A stretch of DNA of 64,000 bases from Ehretia macrophylla. Lineage: Eukaryota > Streptophyta > Magnoliopsida > Boraginales > Ehretiaceae. Under the pieces are notes generated by a model, which saw nothing but the letters and a program-made list of their open reading frames with translations, was not told the origin of the DNA and did no database searches. Every line of letters begins with the position of its first letter. The stretch's first letter is position 1. The translations under genes were made by a program, and so were the position numbers. This document shows positions 62,988 to 64,000 of the stretch, piece after piece. The stretch lies in the NCBI GenBank assembly GCA_037974665.1, contig CM075773.1, positions 33,924,853 to 33,988,852 of the forward strand, given 5' to 3'.

Positions 62988-63059
62988 GCGTTTGTAGTCC
63001 AACGGTTAGGATAATTGCCTTCCAAGCAATAGACCCGGGTTCGTCTCCCGGCTAACGCA
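62988..63059 (+). tRNA. tRNA-Gly (anticodon TCC), possibly a pseudogene
   Basis: A 72-nt cloverleaf: acceptor GCGTTTG / CTAACGC, D-arm with the A-box-like tagtccaacgg, anticodon arm ATTGC-CTTCCAA-GCAAT with TCC, T-arm CCGGG-TTCGTCT-CCCGG, discriminator A. A T-run (63060 on, after a single base) can end Pol III transcription. Two oddities: a T-T mismatch in the acceptor stem (62993 with 63053), and T instead of the near-universal A58 in the T-loop (63044), which also alters the B box (GGTTCGT instead of GGTTCGA). It may be transcribed weakly or be dead. Confidence 0.85.
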
Positions 63060-63368
63060 TTTTTTATTTTGTACGATTATTTATTCTCATCTCACTGTCT
63101 AAATTTGCAATTTTAATTTAAAATATTTAATTACAACATATTACTATTTAAGTATTATACATAATGTTTACATTGGGATTAGTACTGCTACAATTTTCTG
63201 ATCTTTGGTTACGCAAAACGAAAACGACGCAAATCTCTCCGCTAATCTTGGTTTATCAGCAGGTTGTACTCCCCCATAATTATTGTATTCAGGACCCGTT
63301 GGCACTCTTTCCAGGAAGAACTCATTCCACATTTTCATGGCAGCTTTTCATGTCATGAAAACTGAAAA
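63060..63368. other. intergenic, no gene recognised
   Basis: Follows the tRNA terminator; no exon or repeat recognised. Confidence 0.4.
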
Positions 63369-64000
63369 GCCCACTTGTACTAATAATTAAGATCAAAAGT
63401 GAAAGGGAAACACTTCCACCACTCCTAATGTGTACGGTTACACTTTGATCCCTTGGTAGTCACTTTTTGGATCACTGGTCCCAAGGGTGAATCAAAAACT
63501 TAAAGCGATTATTATTTCAAACGATTAGGAATTTTGTGTTTAATGCGTTTACTTCACATGTTTTATATACCCTTAATCCTTTTAAAGCCAGGCCCCTTTT
63601 TAGATTGATAATCTCAAGTGCGAGAATAAACACTAAAAGTGTTGGATTAATGGTCTCTAAAGGTGAAAACAAAATAATGGTCTAAAGAGTGAAAACTAAG
63701 TATTTTAGATTATTAGCCTCAAGAGTCAGAACAAACAGTGAAAATATTGAATTAGTGTTTTTAAAAGTTAAAAGAAAGTAGTAATTTTTTGAATAAGTAG
63801 TCTCAATATGAAAATAAATGATAAAATTATTAGTTTGTGAACCAAATTCGTTGGCTCATGGCCCACTTGTACAAATAAGTATGATCAAACGTACAATACT
63901 TCCTCCACTCCTAATCTTATCCCTTGGTAGTAACTTTTTTGATCAATGTCGCAAGGGTGAGAACATAGCAACATCTTTTTGGATCATTGATTTCAAGAGG
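63369..64000. repeat. degenerate direct repeat array running off the window
   Basis: A block of about 120 bp (cccacttgtac, taa-ta-gatcaaa, cactcctaat, atcccttggtagt, actttttggatca, caagggtga) occurs at about 63370-63490 and again at about 63860-63960. Between them several degenerate units carry gattat-agtctcaag-gtgagaacaaac and gtgaaaatattggattagtg. The array may extend past 64000. Confidence 0.65.

Noticed and set aside
4943..64000. Possible biosynthetic gene cluster around the CYP87A gene
   Set aside because: Neighbouring genes are housekeeping or signalling (NOT2, Raf kinase, IQD, RPL24); no oxidosqualene cyclase, transferase or second P450 is present.

Overview
This window looks like nuclear DNA from a flowering plant, most likely a eudicot. 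It is AT-rich, with gene islands split by GT..AG introns (RNA signals such as tgcag acceptors and gtaag donors), wide intergenic space, many small transposable elements, and only plant-type proteins. The species cannot be named from the sequence alone. No organellar, viral or bacterial block was seen.

Five protein-coding genes can be assembled exon by exon with consistent splice phases. (1) 4943-7149 (+): a nine-exon cytochrome P450 of the CYP87A type, 473 aa. (2) 9165-18675 (-): the CCR4-NOT subunit NOT2/VIP2, about 14 coding exons plus a split 5' leader, about 597 aa. (3) 25492-32041 (+): a 15-exon PAS-domain Raf-like MAPKKK (RAF10/RAF11 type), 725 aa. (4) 49708-54010 (+): a four-exon IQD calmodulin-binding protein, 468 aa. 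(5) 57680-59636 (-): ribosomal protein L24 (eL24), five exons, 163 aa, with a telo-box upstream. A tRNA-Gly(TCC) gene or tRNA pseudogene lies at 62988-63059. The five genes are unrelated in function and do not form a metabolic cluster.

The rest is mostly mobile DNA, and many elements still have readable target-site duplications (TSDs). The clearest is a nearly complete hAT transposon (34103-37337) with perfect 8-bp TSDs and a transposase of the TTF/ZMYM1-like type broken by one in-frame stop. It lies 10 bp beyond a 514-bp Mutator-like MITE. Other elements are a TRIM with intact TSD in the first intron of the Raf kinase gene (26207-26736), a second TRIM-like pair of direct repeats in a NOT2 intron (10325-10792) with a hAT MITE abutting it (10795-11322), two solo LTRs (23686-24989; 55195-56406), small hAT MITEs (32468-32647; 40197-40390), Mutator-like elements (969-2460; 37810-38734; 46256-46628), a family of TAA/TTA-flanked Tourist-like elements between 43.5 and 49.4 kb plus 54609-57194, and a decayed LINE 3' end (61374-62502).

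Region by region: 1-4.9 kb intergenic with one TIR element; 4.9-7.1 kb P450; 9.1-18.7 kb NOT2; 18.7-25.4 kb intergenic with tandem repeats, MITEs and a solo LTR; 25.5-32.0 kb Raf kinase; 32-49.6 kb transposon-rich; 49.7-54.0 kb IQD; 54.6-57.2 kb nested transposons; 57.7-59.7 kb RPL24; 60-64 kb LINE remnant, tRNA and a degenerate repeat array. I found no clearly new biological system. The most interesting points are the datable transposon insertions, an inverted pair of 600-bp MITEs that could make a long hairpin, and a tRNA with an altered B box.
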